Source: Malachius bipustulatus
Lineage: Eukaryota; Arthropoda; Insecta; Coleoptera; Melyridae
Reading direction: 5' to 3'
Assembly: GCA_910589415.1 (NCBI GenBank)
Contig: OU342637.1
Coordinates: 26,938,162-27,002,161 of the forward strand
DNA length: 64,000 nt
In this document: in pieces, positions 24,490 through 36,859 of the stretch
Position numbering within the stretch: the stretch's first letter is position 1
Layout: every line of letters starts with the position of its first letter
The notes under the pieces: model-generated
What the model was told of the DNA's origin: nothing
Seen by the model: only the letters and a program-made list of their open reading frames with translations
The model's database searches: none
Made by a program: the position numbers and the translations under genes

Positions 24490-24975
24490 TACGGAAATCG
24501 GTTTTTAGGTCCCTGATGCTGCAGTCATTTAGCCTTATTGTGTCTTTCCATAGCTATTGGTTCTTGGCTATTCAAATAAATCTGTATCCTTCACAAGGTT
24601 CAGAAGTTTGCTTGCCAAGGCTTTCCCAGACATCATGTATTGGTATTGTTCCCCATGATCGTGTGTCGGGTTCGATTGAGTGTTCTCCATTGAAGATACC
24701 CAGCTTCTTCAGGTGTTGTCTCAGGTGGCAGTGTCCTGTAAGAAGTCCCACCACTGTTTAGCTGCATTTTCTGTTTAAATGCAGCAGTTCATTGGCAAGT
24801 TTTGGAGATGGTTGTTTCACCATTAACTTGCTGTTTGTTGCCTGGTATGCGATTCCAATATGCTTTGTGTTGGTTACTTTTTCAACTAGCTATCGCGCCA
24901 AGTACCACGTTCCTGGTAGTTCTAAACATTGGTACTAGTCCTGTGAAGTCAGAATCCTCTTACAACAAGACTGAA
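24490..24975 (-). pseudogene. LINE RNase H/C-terminal fragment, opposite strand
   Basis: On the minus strand, VVLGAIASWLKSNQHKAYWN (about 24920-24860) leads to NRKCS and VGLLTGHCHLRQHLKKLGIF (24751-24692). The latter is the conserved linker after RNase H in Jockey/I-type ORF2. A degenerate zinc-binding tail should follow, but the cysteines are largely lost. The architecture matches the better-kept LINE at 62.8-64 kb, whose equivalent segment reads VGVLTGHSSLNRHLQVMGV, so the two are related. It lies between the two halves of a plus-strand LINE, so it probably inserted there. It has several stops. Confidence 0.75.
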
Positions 24976-24984
24976 ATCTCGAAA

Positions 24985-25320
24985 TCCACTTTGACAACAA
25001 AATCACGAGATTTTTCCCCACTGGGTTCTTGGAAGTCTGAATGTTTTCAACCATCATCGTATCCAAGACCCACCAAAGGAAATTTCCAGATTGAACCTGC
25101 CAAAAAAGCTCTGGAATGAACGCTGTAACTCAAAGTTTTTCAAAATGATGGCAGTTCGAAGTCCAAATTGTCTTATGTGTGGCGAAGTTGAAGAAATTAC
25201 TCACATTGGCGAAAAGAGACCAGCAACTAAATTTATTGACGGTTTCCATGACATCCACCACCTTACTCCAGATGCAATAGATTGGTCACAAAGCACCAGG
25301 ATGTTACCGACTCAACCTTA
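24985..25320 (+). pseudogene. Jockey-like LINE C-terminus (3' part)
   Basis: The plus strand gives LPKKLWNERCNSKF (about 25097), PNCLMCGEVEEITHI (near 25165) and FIDGFHDIHHLTPDAIDW (about 25230-25285). This is the typical closing segment of Jockey ORF2: a LPR-K-x-W motif, a Cys-x2-Cys knuckle and a final LTPDAIDW. It fits as the end of the LINE whose RT lies at 23690-24420. No poly(A) tail is seen at the expected 3' end. Confidence 0.8.
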
Positions 25321-25324
25321 CATT

Positions 25325-28300
25325 CTGCTAACCGTTCTAATCTTTACAAATCTCCAATATCCATATCTTATTAATCATCTTAGAACGTATACCTATACGA
25401 AATTTATACCTATATAGCCCTCGCATTTATGATGAAACACTCTGTATAATTAAAACCAGATCACATTTGCATCTTTACATCATCGCTTTTCCCAGCAAAT
25501 TTCGCAACTTACATTAGAGTATTATTTCTGCCATCAAGTTAAAGCTCGCTAACCACAAAACTATGAAGAAACACGTCCTATTAACAATAATCTTATCTTA
25601 TCTCCTACTATTAGTAAGTAAAATATTTCTTCAGTATACTTACACCATCCTGTATATTATTATAGGCCTCGGATTTAATATAACCAAAATGGCCTAATCC
25701 TGATTAGTGAAATGAAATTTGAGATAAAACCGGTTGATAAACATGAAAATCGCAAAGGTCGCAGTAGGGAATGAGGGAATGTAAATTAAAACAGCGGTGG
25801 TTGTTTTGTCCTTCATCCCGTCGGTTATCTGTCCCCATAGAATGCCACTTTCTGGAGGTATTTATGGTAATGAACTGGATAGAATGAGTACGCCCGTATA
25901 CATTCTCATAAGGACACTGAAAGGAAGAGGCGTCACTAACATCACTATATCTTACACTTTGAACAGGATGTTATTCCGTAGGCTTTCCTGATGCTTGCGG
26001 GAATCTAAATTTATTATGTTTTCTCTCTAGAGTTTTACGGTTGTCTAGAATTTTCTTTTCCACAATGCGTATTCGAGCGTTCATAAATTCAAGGGGAATC
26101 GAGACTTTTACAATCAGAAGTTGACAGTAATCACAGTGACCCTTCCCTTTAGATTATGTAAATGTCATTCTGGATGGATTCCGAGAAGTCCCATCCCAAC
26201 TTTTGGTGTCTTTTGTCGAAAATTACATCGATTTCTGTCTGCTGTGCGACCTTAAACTTGCCAAACTTTGGCGAGTTTATAAAGTAAATATCCGCGGTGC
26301 GTTCGTAGAGTTGGGACGTCTCTAGGGATGCGATACCTAAGTCTTAGTTTTATCAAAATCGCGAGATGTTTCACAAATTTGGGAAAGTTTACCTTTGTAT
26401 ATTTTTATATCTGTCCCTCTGTTACAGACACTCTAAAAAAATAGATAATCAGCACTACCGCTATTATATAAAATTGTCTATTAATTTATGCTCAACACTT
26501 TTCTTATGTAAGTATCTATCCCATTTTAGGACTTCCTCAAGTTCTGTTAACAACAGTTTATTGCTTATCGCAAATTGAAATTTCTACATAGCGTGTAGTA
26601 TATTATTTCTTAATAAATAGAGTTTGTCCTGATTTCAGGATTAATTCCAAGATATCCCCTGTTCAAATTAGTCTAGTCTAGATGTTTCCAACTATCTTCA
26701 TGAAATGACTTTCTCCAGAATCGTTGAAGCTGATGGTTCATTGTTCATGGTGATATCTGAGTATATAGAGGACTAAACTCAAATAAAGCGACCGCTTTGT
26801 TGACTAGCGTTTCTTATAGTTTTTAGAAGGTTTTGGTGGTTGAAACTTTATTCTTGCCGAACGTCATATGGAGTTACTGAAAAAAAGTCTACATCGCCTG
26901 TTTAGAAGCTCATTTCAGACCACATTCGTTTCAACAAGATGCAATATGTTCCTGGTTAATCTACAACTTTTGTTATTTATTTTATAGATTTGGATAATTA
27001 TTCTTGCGTTTATTAAACTATTTTCTACTATTTCTTACTATTTTCAAAACGATAATTTTAATGCAATTTATTAAGAAGTCAAAATTAATTTTAATTTGAA
27101 AAGCACAAAAAATTCATAAAACAGTTTTTTGCTTATAGTTCAGTAATTTAGCAATATTTCGTAGATATGACCCATTATAGAAATTTTGGGCACATATTAT
27201 TCCTTTTGTTTCTTATTCAAAATTGAACTCTGAATTCGTTCGTTGTCCAAATTTACCCCATACGCTTGGATTTCCCGCTATCTTTGATTCTATTCTTTTT
27301 TTCAACTGCTGATTTCTCGCTTTCTAATCATCCTACAGCAATTGTTCGACAGTCGTGGGACTTGTCAAGACTTATTCTTTAATTGAGTTTATATCATGCA
27401 AAACTCTCCAATGTACCTACTGGTAAAAAGTTTTTTTTTGGTCAAAGCAATCGCCACGCAATCTATCTGGTAATTCCATGACATCAAAAATATGTTTTCA
27501 AGCGACAAATGAGTTGTTATACGAGTACAATGAGCGTCAACAGCTCTCAAATAGGCAATTTGGACAATGCGCAAATTCAGGTTTGTCTCCATCGAAGACC
27601 CTTTCGAATAAGCAACAAAAGAAAAAATGTTATCCCAATTTTTTGGTTGTCTACTAAATGTACTGAACTATTACTATCCGGTACCATTTTCTAAAAAGTA
27701 ACTTTTATGGTATTCATTAAAAAATGTAAATTGATTTTTCCAGTAATGGAAATCTAAAATTTTAACACTGATGAAGATATTGCATAAATATCTATAACTT
27801 TGTTCTAAAAAATAGTATTAGGTAGGTACCTTCTCCGCCCTAGACAGTAAAAAACTATTTCTGTCACAAAACGGGTTTATGTAGCTAAATAGGATATAGT
27901 TTTCGAAGCTAAAATTACCACAATGGAACTACTAATACGTCTTATGTGTGTACATAGTAAAAAGAAAACAAAACTAGACCTCCAGAGTCCAGAGAGTAGT
28001 TTGCCATTAAAGCAAACCTTCTGTTTGTAAAGCAGAGTTGACAATATAAATTTTTGTCTTTTCTCTCCACCCTTTTATCAGGTCCTGGGAGATTTTGACT
28101 TCTATTTGCTGGAAGTTTCATTTTAACGATACTCAGTTGGGTCCCGGATCGCTGAGTTCTTGAATAATGAGTGGCTGTGTACCTTCTCTCGATGCCAGAT
28201 GTGAATAAACAAGACACAACTCTCTTGTATTTATTTACCGGTGGAAATTTTATATTAGCTTTGAAAGTGGGTCATTCCTTTAGGAAACTTTTATATCTTA

Positions 28301-28390
28301 TAATAATAAAGTTTTAATTACAAGCGTTATTGTCATATCGTCATAATTTTTTGCTCATTAGTACCTACCAGAGATTATTTTATTAGTTAC
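25325..28390. other. Gene-free AT-rich stretch
   Basis: No family was recognised in any frame. The longest frame, 91 codons on the minus strand at 27942-28217, has a lone Cys-x2-Cys and basic residues but no domain I can name. About 26,140-26,320 also has an open frame on the plus strand without support. Confidence 0.4.
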
Positions 28391-28394
28391 TTAT

Positions 28395-29400
28395 ATCTTA
28401 AATATGGATTACCACCGACCTCGAAGCTATCGCATTCTCCATTCAATTACCTAATACTAAAGTATCCTTCTGCAACAACTACTCAGCTATCAACGCTGAG
28501 TCATGCATCTTTCTATGCTATTTCAACGCACACAGTACCTTTTCGTCCACCAGCACGCTGACTCCAGAGGAATTTTGATCGAGTAATTCCTTGACCAAGC
28601 TAATCTGACTACTAAATTCTGACGCTACTACCAGACTGCACCCCAATCTTAACACCTCTGCTAAACTGAAGACCACATAGATACCTTCATGGCAGCGACC
28701 ACTTACCCATCAAAATATAGGCCCCAATCTAATTGTCTCAGGTCACAAAATGGAACCTGAAACAAGCTCACTGGTCGTCATACTCTAACGAAGTTGCTGG
28801 CAACCTCCGTCTTATCAATCCTGTTGAATGAAAGCTTAACACTATAGTCTTCTCTTTTAGAGAGGAAATTCTCAACTATGCCATTATCGGTTAATTAACC
28901 CCTACCGTTCCATGGTCGAACAATGAATGCGCCAATGCAATACGCAACAGTAAACGTACCTTTAACAGACTCAAGAGACATAATTCTACCGAAAGCCTAA
29001 ATATTTTCAAGAATCTCAAGGCCCGCGCCCGCTTTATACCTAAAAGGATCAAGTGAAACTGTTGGAGAGAGTACCTTTCATCCCTTAGCCCCTTCTCGCC
29101 CATCTCCAATTTGGAATAAAATCGCAGCTATAAAATCCCCCACCTGCATAAACTCAATCTCACCCAGGAAGTTCTGAAGCTTCTGTAACCGAATCGTTTG
29201 TCGACCTGTTCTTTATGAACTCCTCTCTAACTCAAACTTCGATATCGATTTCCTGGAGCAGAAAGTGGGCACTGAACAAACGATTATCCATTAGGGGGAG
29301 GCTCTTACCTCCGCCAAAGGACCAGATGACATTGCTTATTGCTGCCTTAAGCATTTATCTTATGAAGTCAAGATAATGCTTCTCGGATACAACCGGGAAG
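28395..29400 (+). pseudogene. LINE ORF2 fragment: endonuclease end to RT start
   Basis: Frames on the plus strand, joined through stops and shifts, give the end of an AP-endonuclease (YFNAHSTFSSTST near 28515, where D-F-N-A-H is expected) and a linker with NNECANAIRNSKRTFNRLKR (28919-28977) and FKNLKARARFIPKRIK. The start of the RT follows as AKGPDDIAYCCLKHLSYEVK (29317-29376). The coding content ends at about 29400, before the catalytic RT blocks. The layout is that of CR1/Jockey-type LINEs. At least four frame disruptions make it a dead copy. Confidence 0.82.
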
Positions 29401-29404
29401 GGTA

Positions 29405-30935
29405 CGAGACGCGTGACCTAGGACGCGAAAGGTCTATCTATAATCTGTCTTACTTAAATCTACTTTTTTATCTTTCCCGTACCTGTTATCTTTCTAAATA
29501 GAAGTTAATTCGCTGCTGAAAATTTATCTTGACAAAATTTGAGTCCGGGAACTAGCAGAACTATCTCCAGGCACCACTTCACCTTCTAGAACGTGAAACA
29601 GAAACAACAGGTTACTATCGCAACTCCAGGTTCCTTCATTTAGCCAGCTTAATTGAGGAAGGTATCCAAAGAATTTGAATTCAATCCTGTACCAACTGTT
29701 AGTAAAGATAAAAAGGCGTGAAACCAACTTAAGTGACTTTAAAATTACTTCAAAATAAAAAAAAATACTTTAGAAACAATTTAGTATTTAGTTCTTGACA
29801 TGCCTCCTTAGTTAAAATTTACATAATATTTCTCATAATAAACATAATTACAGTTCTAATTAATTAAGTAATTCTACACCTGACACCTGTAAATAGTAGG
29901 TAGGTACCTACTTACCAAAATACATACCTAACATCCATCCAAGTCCTATGGGAATCGCTCAAATTTAACGAATCCGCGAGCCTTCTCGTAACTCTAACTA
30001 GTTTAAAAAAAAATTATCTCCAGCGTTCCGAGTGTAATTTCAATTTAACGTGGAAGAATCCCCCGAGAAACAATTATGTACTACCGCTTGTAGAAGCACG
30101 CAAAAAATTAATTTAAAACAAAAAACAAATTAATTTTAACTAAACATCTGAAAGGAGCACTAGCCTCATTGCTCTCCCACAAGCAAGGAGCAGTGGTCTC
30201 GAAATCCCCGACCACATTTTTCGGTCAGCTGCGTCCGAGCATCTAACAGGGATTACAAGTTAAGTGGTGCTCAGGAAACAAAGTTCCAAAACAGGCCCTT
30301 GGCAATTCCCTCCGTATAACCGAAGCGCATTTCACACATCGTGAATGGAATACTGAGGCCAGGCTCATCACCGAGGGAAAGTCAGCATAACTGTAACCTT
30401 GCATAGGGATCGTTTGAATTTTTATGATGATTCATTGGGCGAGGAGTTTTGCTCTTCCTTTTCATGGCTCTATGATTGGTATGAACAAACAATTCAATCG
30501 TAGATAAGGATAATTATATTACTGTTCTTTTCATAATTTTCCAACAACTTTTCCTACAACAAACAATAATTAAAAACAAAAAAAATATTGTTAGATCGGC
30601 GTCAAATCAAGGTAAAAGTAAGACTGTAAAACTGTAGTACTACTGCGCGGTTTCACCTTAGTTAATGCTCATCAGTTAGCTATATCAGATCGATTTTCAT
30701 GAAACTATTTAGTTATTTCTAAGAAAAAATATGAAATTGTTCTAGGGAAAACCCTAAAAATAGAAAGGAATTTGAACATTATACGTTTGTCTCTTGCTAC
30801 TGAGAACTATATCCCATATAAAGATAATATTATATTACTTATTACCTACTTATAAATGTTACTAGCTTGTTCACCAGGAAAATGTTTATACAAAGATTTA
30901 TATGGTACCTACAGTGAGTTTATAAAAGCTAATAA
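29405..30935. other. Gene-free stretch
   Basis: AT-rich, with a GC-richer portion around 30140-30400. The 67-codon minus frame at 29524-29727 is unrecognised. A GTAGGTAGGTACCTACTTAC-type palindrome occurs near 29897. Confidence 0.4.
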
Positions 30936-30944
30936 ACTAATCTC

Positions 30945-31085
30945 CTAAGTAGCTTACATCCAACGCTCTTGCAGGCTTCCCACTTCAACACTTGACTTCA
31001 ACTTATCAGGTAGTTTATTGTAAGCTACCGCAGCTAACATCAGAGAATAATGTTCTTTGAACCAAGTTTTGAAACAACCGTAGTG
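30945..31085 (-). pseudogene. LINE ORF2 C-terminal remnant
   Basis: The minus strand reads KTWFKEHYSLMLAAVAYNKL and then PDKLKSSVEVGSLQERWM before a stop. The Y-N-x-L-P-D-x-L-K pattern followed by a short helix is the standard end of LINE ORF2 proteins that lack RNase H. Only about 45 codons are recognisable. No RT blocks are found further upstream. Confidence 0.5.
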
Positions 31086-31461
31086 CTTATGAACAGATTA
31101 AGGCATTTGAAAGCAACAGGACTTAGGATAACATTTTTTCCGTAAGCATTTCTCTAATTATTATTATTCATTAGATGCCAGAAATTTTTTTTGTAGCTAT
31201 TATGCTAATCTCTTAAGCCATTTCGGTGGCAACCGCCAGCATCTACGACGAAGACAGTGCTGCTTCATGAAATCAAAAAAACTTCTTCACATATCCCCAA
31301 TGAATAGGTTTCAATGTTTCAATTTTTGAATCACAGTTTCTGAAAATTATTTTCATCATGCATAGTGACGGCAGTAGAAAGAGTAAGGTGTCCCCGGATA
31401 ATTATCACCGGATATCGAGTAAAGCTACATTATCGATTGTTGTGGAAATACAGTCTTCCTA

Positions 31462-31962
31462 AGTAGAAAATAATAAATTCCTTGTAAAGAATTTTCGGCA
31501 TACGACTGAGTTCAAGCGATGCATATCAGCAGCAACTGGGTATATAAATAAGGAATCATCTTGCAATTGAATGGCATCTAGAATTTATTCCAGTTTGTTT
31601 GCTGTTGTTAGACGATCGAATGTATATGGAGGTTTGAAAACTTAATGATTCAATAAAACAAAAAAATGGCAGTAGGTTTCAGGTATTAACCCATCCTCAG
31701 GACTCAAAAAACGGTTTTTTTTTACTCACTTGTCAGTTTTACACTTATAGTAATGTCAAACAACACAAACACGTAATTAAAACTGTTTCCAAATGGAAGG
31801 GTGGCGTTAATAAATATAAAGTGTAATTAAAAAGTAAAATGTAAGATAGAAAGGGTGAATGATGACAATATCAAATTAATTCCGTGACACCCACAAACTC
31901 TCACCCAAAAACACATCAATTTTGCGTAAATTCCTTTACAAGGAATTTATAATTTTCTACTT
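31462..31962. mobile_element. ~500-bp element with 35-bp inverted repeats
   Basis: AAGTAGAAAATAATAAATTC at 31461 is matched in inverse orientation by a segment ending at about 31962; both arms continue with CTTGTAAAG. Between them the minus strand carries CCTGAGGATGGGTTAATACC followed by TGAAACC, a CTGAxGATxxx..GAAAC pattern often seen near the ends of Penelope-like and related retroelements. No protein is encoded. It may be a Penelope terminal-repeat relic or a MITE. Confidence 0.45.
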
Positions 31963-31969
31963 TGAAGCA

Positions 31970-33835
31970 CTGTATATCCACAACAATTGACATTATAGCT
32001 TTATTCGATATCTCAACATCCCTACTATTAAAACGACTACACCCCTCTTTATCTAACCCTCAGATAGGTTGGGTAAAAAAAATACCTCAAGAATATAACC
32101 CCTTGATTAAAAATGGCGACCAGTTCGCCCCTCTGGTGCACCTTGTATTATTGGATTATATTATTATTAAGAATTTTGATAAGATTTCTGTAGAGAAAAA
32201 AATCTACTGAGGTGTCTTTAATTAGTTTTGAATTGTTTTGACTGTTGATGTTCCTGGCCTATTGTCCCGGGTCAGATTTTGTACCGGAATGAACAAGTGG
32301 TTCAATTTAATTTTCAACTTTTTCGAGAGGCCTCAAGCTGGGAAGTTTACACCACGTTGCATATATAGGAAAGAGCTTTCACAGAAAAGGGGCGTTATTG
32401 AAAATTGGATCCTTGATAGCATGCCATACTCGGCAATAATCGTAAATTTCTTCTTTTATTAGAGAGGCAGAAAAACCTGGTTATTTGATTTCAAGGGAAT
32501 AAATACACAATGTAACTTTGGGGCTTATTGAACTTAAACTACTTTATTTTATAATATTATTTGATTAGAACCCTGCTGAATAGACAAAATCCGCATTTTT
32601 TGATCTAATAAACTTAGAAGGCATGAAATTTTAATTAGCTAGTTATAAAGTAAAAGTTTGTGTAAAAACAAACAAAGTTTTCATTTTACGATTTACGCTT
32701 CACCATAATGCGAGCCACTATAATGGAAAAGCAATTCAAGTTTCGTGAGCTGGAAATCGTAGTATCAACATTATTATTATTGTAGTCTCGATGTAATTAA
32801 ACCTAGTAAATTATAATCTCCTGCTTTTTGATGGAAACCCTGCTAACGAATGTTAAATTGTAAACTTAATTAACATACAATCTAATTTATATTTTCCTAG
32901 CATGAAACTTTGGTTGCTGTTTGAAGAATTAGCGCATTAATTGGATTTAGGTCTGTAAATATCAGTATAACCATACACATAAAAAAAGAACCAAAACACT
33001 TGTAAGAGGTACAATAATAGAATAAAATCCCGCATTTAATAATCTCACCCCACCAGTAAAAACTTTTTATTTAAATAAATTATAATTATATTATTATTAT
33101 TTCTCATTTAAATAAAACTTCTTATTTAATGTACCTATCAAGCTAAAATAAACGACGATAAGGAGGCGTTCATATTCCGCACATATGCATAATGTAAAGT
33201 TGAACGTGTTCATAAAGTTTGTTATCGCATATAAAGTTGGTGTAGTAATGATGATGAAGCATTTGCGTTACATACTTATATGCAACCACCTACCATTCAG
33301 AGAACAAAGCACTTTATCATTTTTATGACATAATTTGAGGGCTCTTGAATACATATGAAACTTCCTGAATAATGAAAAAATTCTGGTTGGAATTTATGAA
33401 GTAAGCTCAATTTAAAGAGTTGGAGATAGAGGTAAGGTTTTCATCATAAAAAAGTAGGTATATCGTTCTGCAAAACCCATTATTAGGATATATAGCCCCG
33501 AGGAATACGAATACGAAATGATGCTTCTCGTCTAGATAAATTTCGAAATGAGTTACGAAACTGAACATCTAAAATCTAGTTCATGTATTCGTAGGTATTA
33601 TATGTAGAGGTAGCTGTGAAGGGAAAATTTATATGAGTAAATCAAGAGCGTGTGTAAGGAGATAAAACTTTGCAGTTTTTATTTTTCAGCGTAACGTTTG
33701 TTATATTTGCAATGGAAGTGATTTGTGTACGTATATTTTCTGATAACTTTCATGCAGTTTGTGTCACTCTACACTGTTATTCATTTGTAATGCAATTGCA
33801 TGAAATTAAAGAATGACCAGAACCATAACATTTAA
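31970..33835. other. Gene-free AT-rich stretch
   Basis: No recognisable gene. The frames at 31962-32210 and 32238-32462 are unassigned. Confidence 0.4.
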
Positions 33836-33839
33836 TACG

Positions 33840-35645
33840 AGAAATATTTATAAATATTCGGAAATATTTGTAAATATTTGGTCAATAATTGGAAATATTT
33901 TGGTAATGTTTGGATATATTCAGCATGCACACAAAATATCTTTTTCCAGAAATATTTACAATAATAGCTTGTAACCGCCCACCCCCCTGGCCATGTGATC
34001 TCTAGGAATTTGGAACCCCTCGTTGTCTCGTCCTTCTTCGTAGTTTACCCTCAGTTCGTAAGATGGGGTCGCAGAGATTAATTAAACAGAGAAATAAAAC
34101 AAACAAATTCATATAACACCTATATCACTGCTCTTATTTGAATTTAATTACACCTTTTTGAATTATTTACACCTTTTAGAATTATTTACACCTTTTAGAA
34201 TTATTTACAATTTATTTATTTATTTCAAACTTTTATTTGATTTATGTAATTTAATTTTAGGGTGATATGGAATTACGTAGCGCTTCTCAAATATTATGTT
34301 TATTGACATTTTACTCCAGGAGATCCCTTTTGTTGGGCTGATTTATGGACCCTATCCCTTAAAACAGGATTGGAAACACAGACTGACGGCCCTACTGCTA
34401 TATACTCTAATTTACTCTAATTACGATACCTACTCTAAATATGATACTTTCTAGCCGCTGTGTTTTAGGGTTGGTGACTCTCATGATTGCGGAATAACTC
34501 ATTTCAGAAGGAGAACCGCGAGCTCCTGAACTTATCTTGTACTGAAATAACAAAATGACTCACAAGAAAATACACAGACCATTCTCTTCCGTGTCAATTA
34601 GTGCCATTCACATACATTCATTGTGCCACATTCCGACTTACGTTGCTGGCCACAGCAGTCGATGTTTTGTCCTATCAGATTGTGTGTGTTTAAGAGAATA
34701 GATGCACCCCCTTGTACTGAACTAATTTGTTATCAGGTACAGAAGTAATGTCTCGATTGAATGTTCGTATGGATCTGATCATCTTTGACTCAGTCCTGTT
34801 CTCTCTTCCCTAACAATTTATTATACAATACATAAGAAAAATTCCCAATCAGATTACCGAATTTATGCAATTAAATTAAATTCTGAATTCTTTGATTTTG
34901 GTTTTGATTTTGGTCTGAAAAGTGATTAACTGTGATCTTATCCATGTTGCTTTCGCTTTGCCCTTGAATTCTTTCGTTTTCCTATCTTTTGAAAATTTAC
35001 CTCCCTTACATTTTTTGTGATCCTTTTACCCCTATTTTACCCCTATGATTCTTTCTGATTTGATTTGAAAAAGTATTTTGAATTTTAATTTGAGAAACGT
35101 TGCAACCATACAGACAGGTCCTGGCGGATTCGTAGATTACTTGTTGATAACCTGCCTTAATTTCATAAACTTTGATAAGGTAGTTTTTCACGATCCAAAA
35201 GTTTTGTTCTGAAGTTTTCATTTCTATTGAATTTTCCTGAGCTTTTCTTCGTGATATGGATCAGACGTAGTTATTTAAATGATTTGTAATTTATATGGTG
35301 TTGGTAGGTATTTGCTTCATTACTTGCTGGGCATGTAACTCATCAAAGGTTTCCTATTTCCCGGCATTTTCTCTATCTTGGCGTATCATGTCTGGAAATA
35401 CTGATGACATGTCTTAATTGGATGCTGATCGGTATCTTCCCGAGTTTTCTTATGTTCTGAGTAAGTTGATTTTGAAAATTTAAGGGGCTGTATTTCTGGT
35501 TGCCTACCGATGATACTCATATTCGAATTTTACGGAGTTTTTGTCGAAAATTTGCCTGCCCCAGGGGCTATATGTTTCAAGCTCAAATATGTGCAAATAT
35601 TCCAAACAATTTCAAATATTCCCAAATATTGCCAAAAAGTACTTA
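33840..35645. other. Segment bounded by AATATTTG-rich inverted runs
   Basis: About 33840-33930 is rich in AAATATTTGTAAATATTTGG-like words, and about 35580-35640 carries the same words in inverse orientation. The block between begins near TGTAACCGCCCACCCCCCTG (33970) and ends near GCCCCAGGGGC (35557), which also face each other as an imperfect inverted pair. It might be a non-autonomous element of about 1.6 kb, but no coding sequence and no target duplication were found. Confidence 0.3.
34148..34208. repeat. 19-bp tandem repeat, three copies
   Basis: TTACACCTTTTAGAATTAT repeats with a period of 19 bp (starts at about 34148, 34167 and 34186). The first copy has TTTTTG in place of TTTTAG. Confidence 0.85.
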
Positions 35646-35649
35646 TTAA

Positions 35650-36630
35650 CGAATAGATACATATTACCAAGTTAGTTTGCCTTCTAGGGCTCATAGATAA
35701 TACTGATCTCAAGCCAAAAGCAGAGAAAAATACTATTGAAAACATGCGGATGGCCATTTTACTAATAAGAGCGAAATGTCTGCCATGGCAGACGAACATA
35801 AAAATTAAATTGAAAGATTCTATTTCCAATTCCAAGAAAAGGCGGTTTTTAATCTCATAGTTGAGGACTCAAGGTTCTTAAAGGAACCGGTTAAGTGGAT
35901 TTGAAAATTTTAAATAATAATAATTGAAAATTAAATTAATTAAAAAGCATTGTAAAACAATCCTGAACCGTGAGGCGGTATAGGTTGGTGGTGGCTAATA
36001 TGTGAACTCAACAAAATGGAGGGTAGTTACAATGTCAAGTGTCAAATCTTCCAATCTACTCTCAATCAGGTAGTTAAAAGATGATACATGCAACTTCAAA
36101 CGTGTGAGTCAGTATGCAAGGTAGAAGATCCAATACGGGGAAGAAGAAGAACAAGAACAGTCGGAAAGAGAAAATTGTCATCTGAAAATTGTCATTTAAA
36201 TTGTTTATTTACATTAATCTATCTTCTGTTCATTGGACAATTTTTTACCTATCGTTATATTTAAAGAAACTTTCAACCAACCCAACACCTCACTTTTCAG
36301 CTGTCCTCGGGATGGCTTCATAGCCCGAAACCAGTCAAAAGACTACATTTCATCATTTTCACAGAAGATCCATTTTAATCTTTTTTTGAAATCATTGAAA
36401 TCATTTCCGGAAAAAAAGTTTCAGACACAAGTTTGTAGAGGGATATCCTTTGAAGCCAAAAACCTTCCCCAACCTTGAGCCCCCTGCCTAAGATTAGGGG
36501 TGTTTTCGACGTCTTAAATTGGAGCCTCCATGAAAAAATAAGAAAGTTTCGTCTGAAGCATTTTTTATGCTATACAACCTCATTCCCTAAAATTCCCAAA
36601 AACCGATTTTTCGATATCCATTTACTATTT
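35650..36630. other. Gene-free stretch
   Basis: No recognisable gene. The frames at 35530-35835 (minus) and 36233-36478 (plus) have no family resemblance. Confidence 0.4.
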
Positions 36631-36634
36631 TATC

Positions 36635-36855
36635 ACTAAACAACTACCTCCAGGGGAAAATAGCAAGAGGAAAATTTGTTTTTTGTGGCGAGGGCCATCG
36701 ATTGGATATAAAAACTGTTTTACAAATTTCAAAGTCACCCCTAAAAATTGGGGTGAATATGGGGTGGGGAATAGTTGTCATCTCCAACAGATGGCCCTCC
36801 TCAAACCAAACAGCTTTTGCCTCTTGCAATTATTCCCTGGAGGCCGTTGTTTAGT
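36635..36855. mobile_element. 221-bp foldback (MITE-like) element
   Basis: The whole segment is one imperfect palindrome. ACTAAACAACTACCTCCAGG at the left end is answered by CCTGGAGGCCGTTGTTTAGT at the right. Pairing continues inward through GCAAGAGG/CCTCTTGC and GAGGGCCATC/GATGGCCCTC to a CCCCTAAAAATTGGGG centre. No coding capacity. The target duplication is not clear. This is the form expected of a hairpin MITE or a foldback element. Confidence 0.8.
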
Positions 36856-36859
36856 CATT

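Noticed and set aside
27942..28217. A piggyBac-type C-terminal zinc finger
   Set aside because: Only one Cys-x2-Cys pair is seen, with none of the other cysteines or histidines of that domain, and no transposase upstream.
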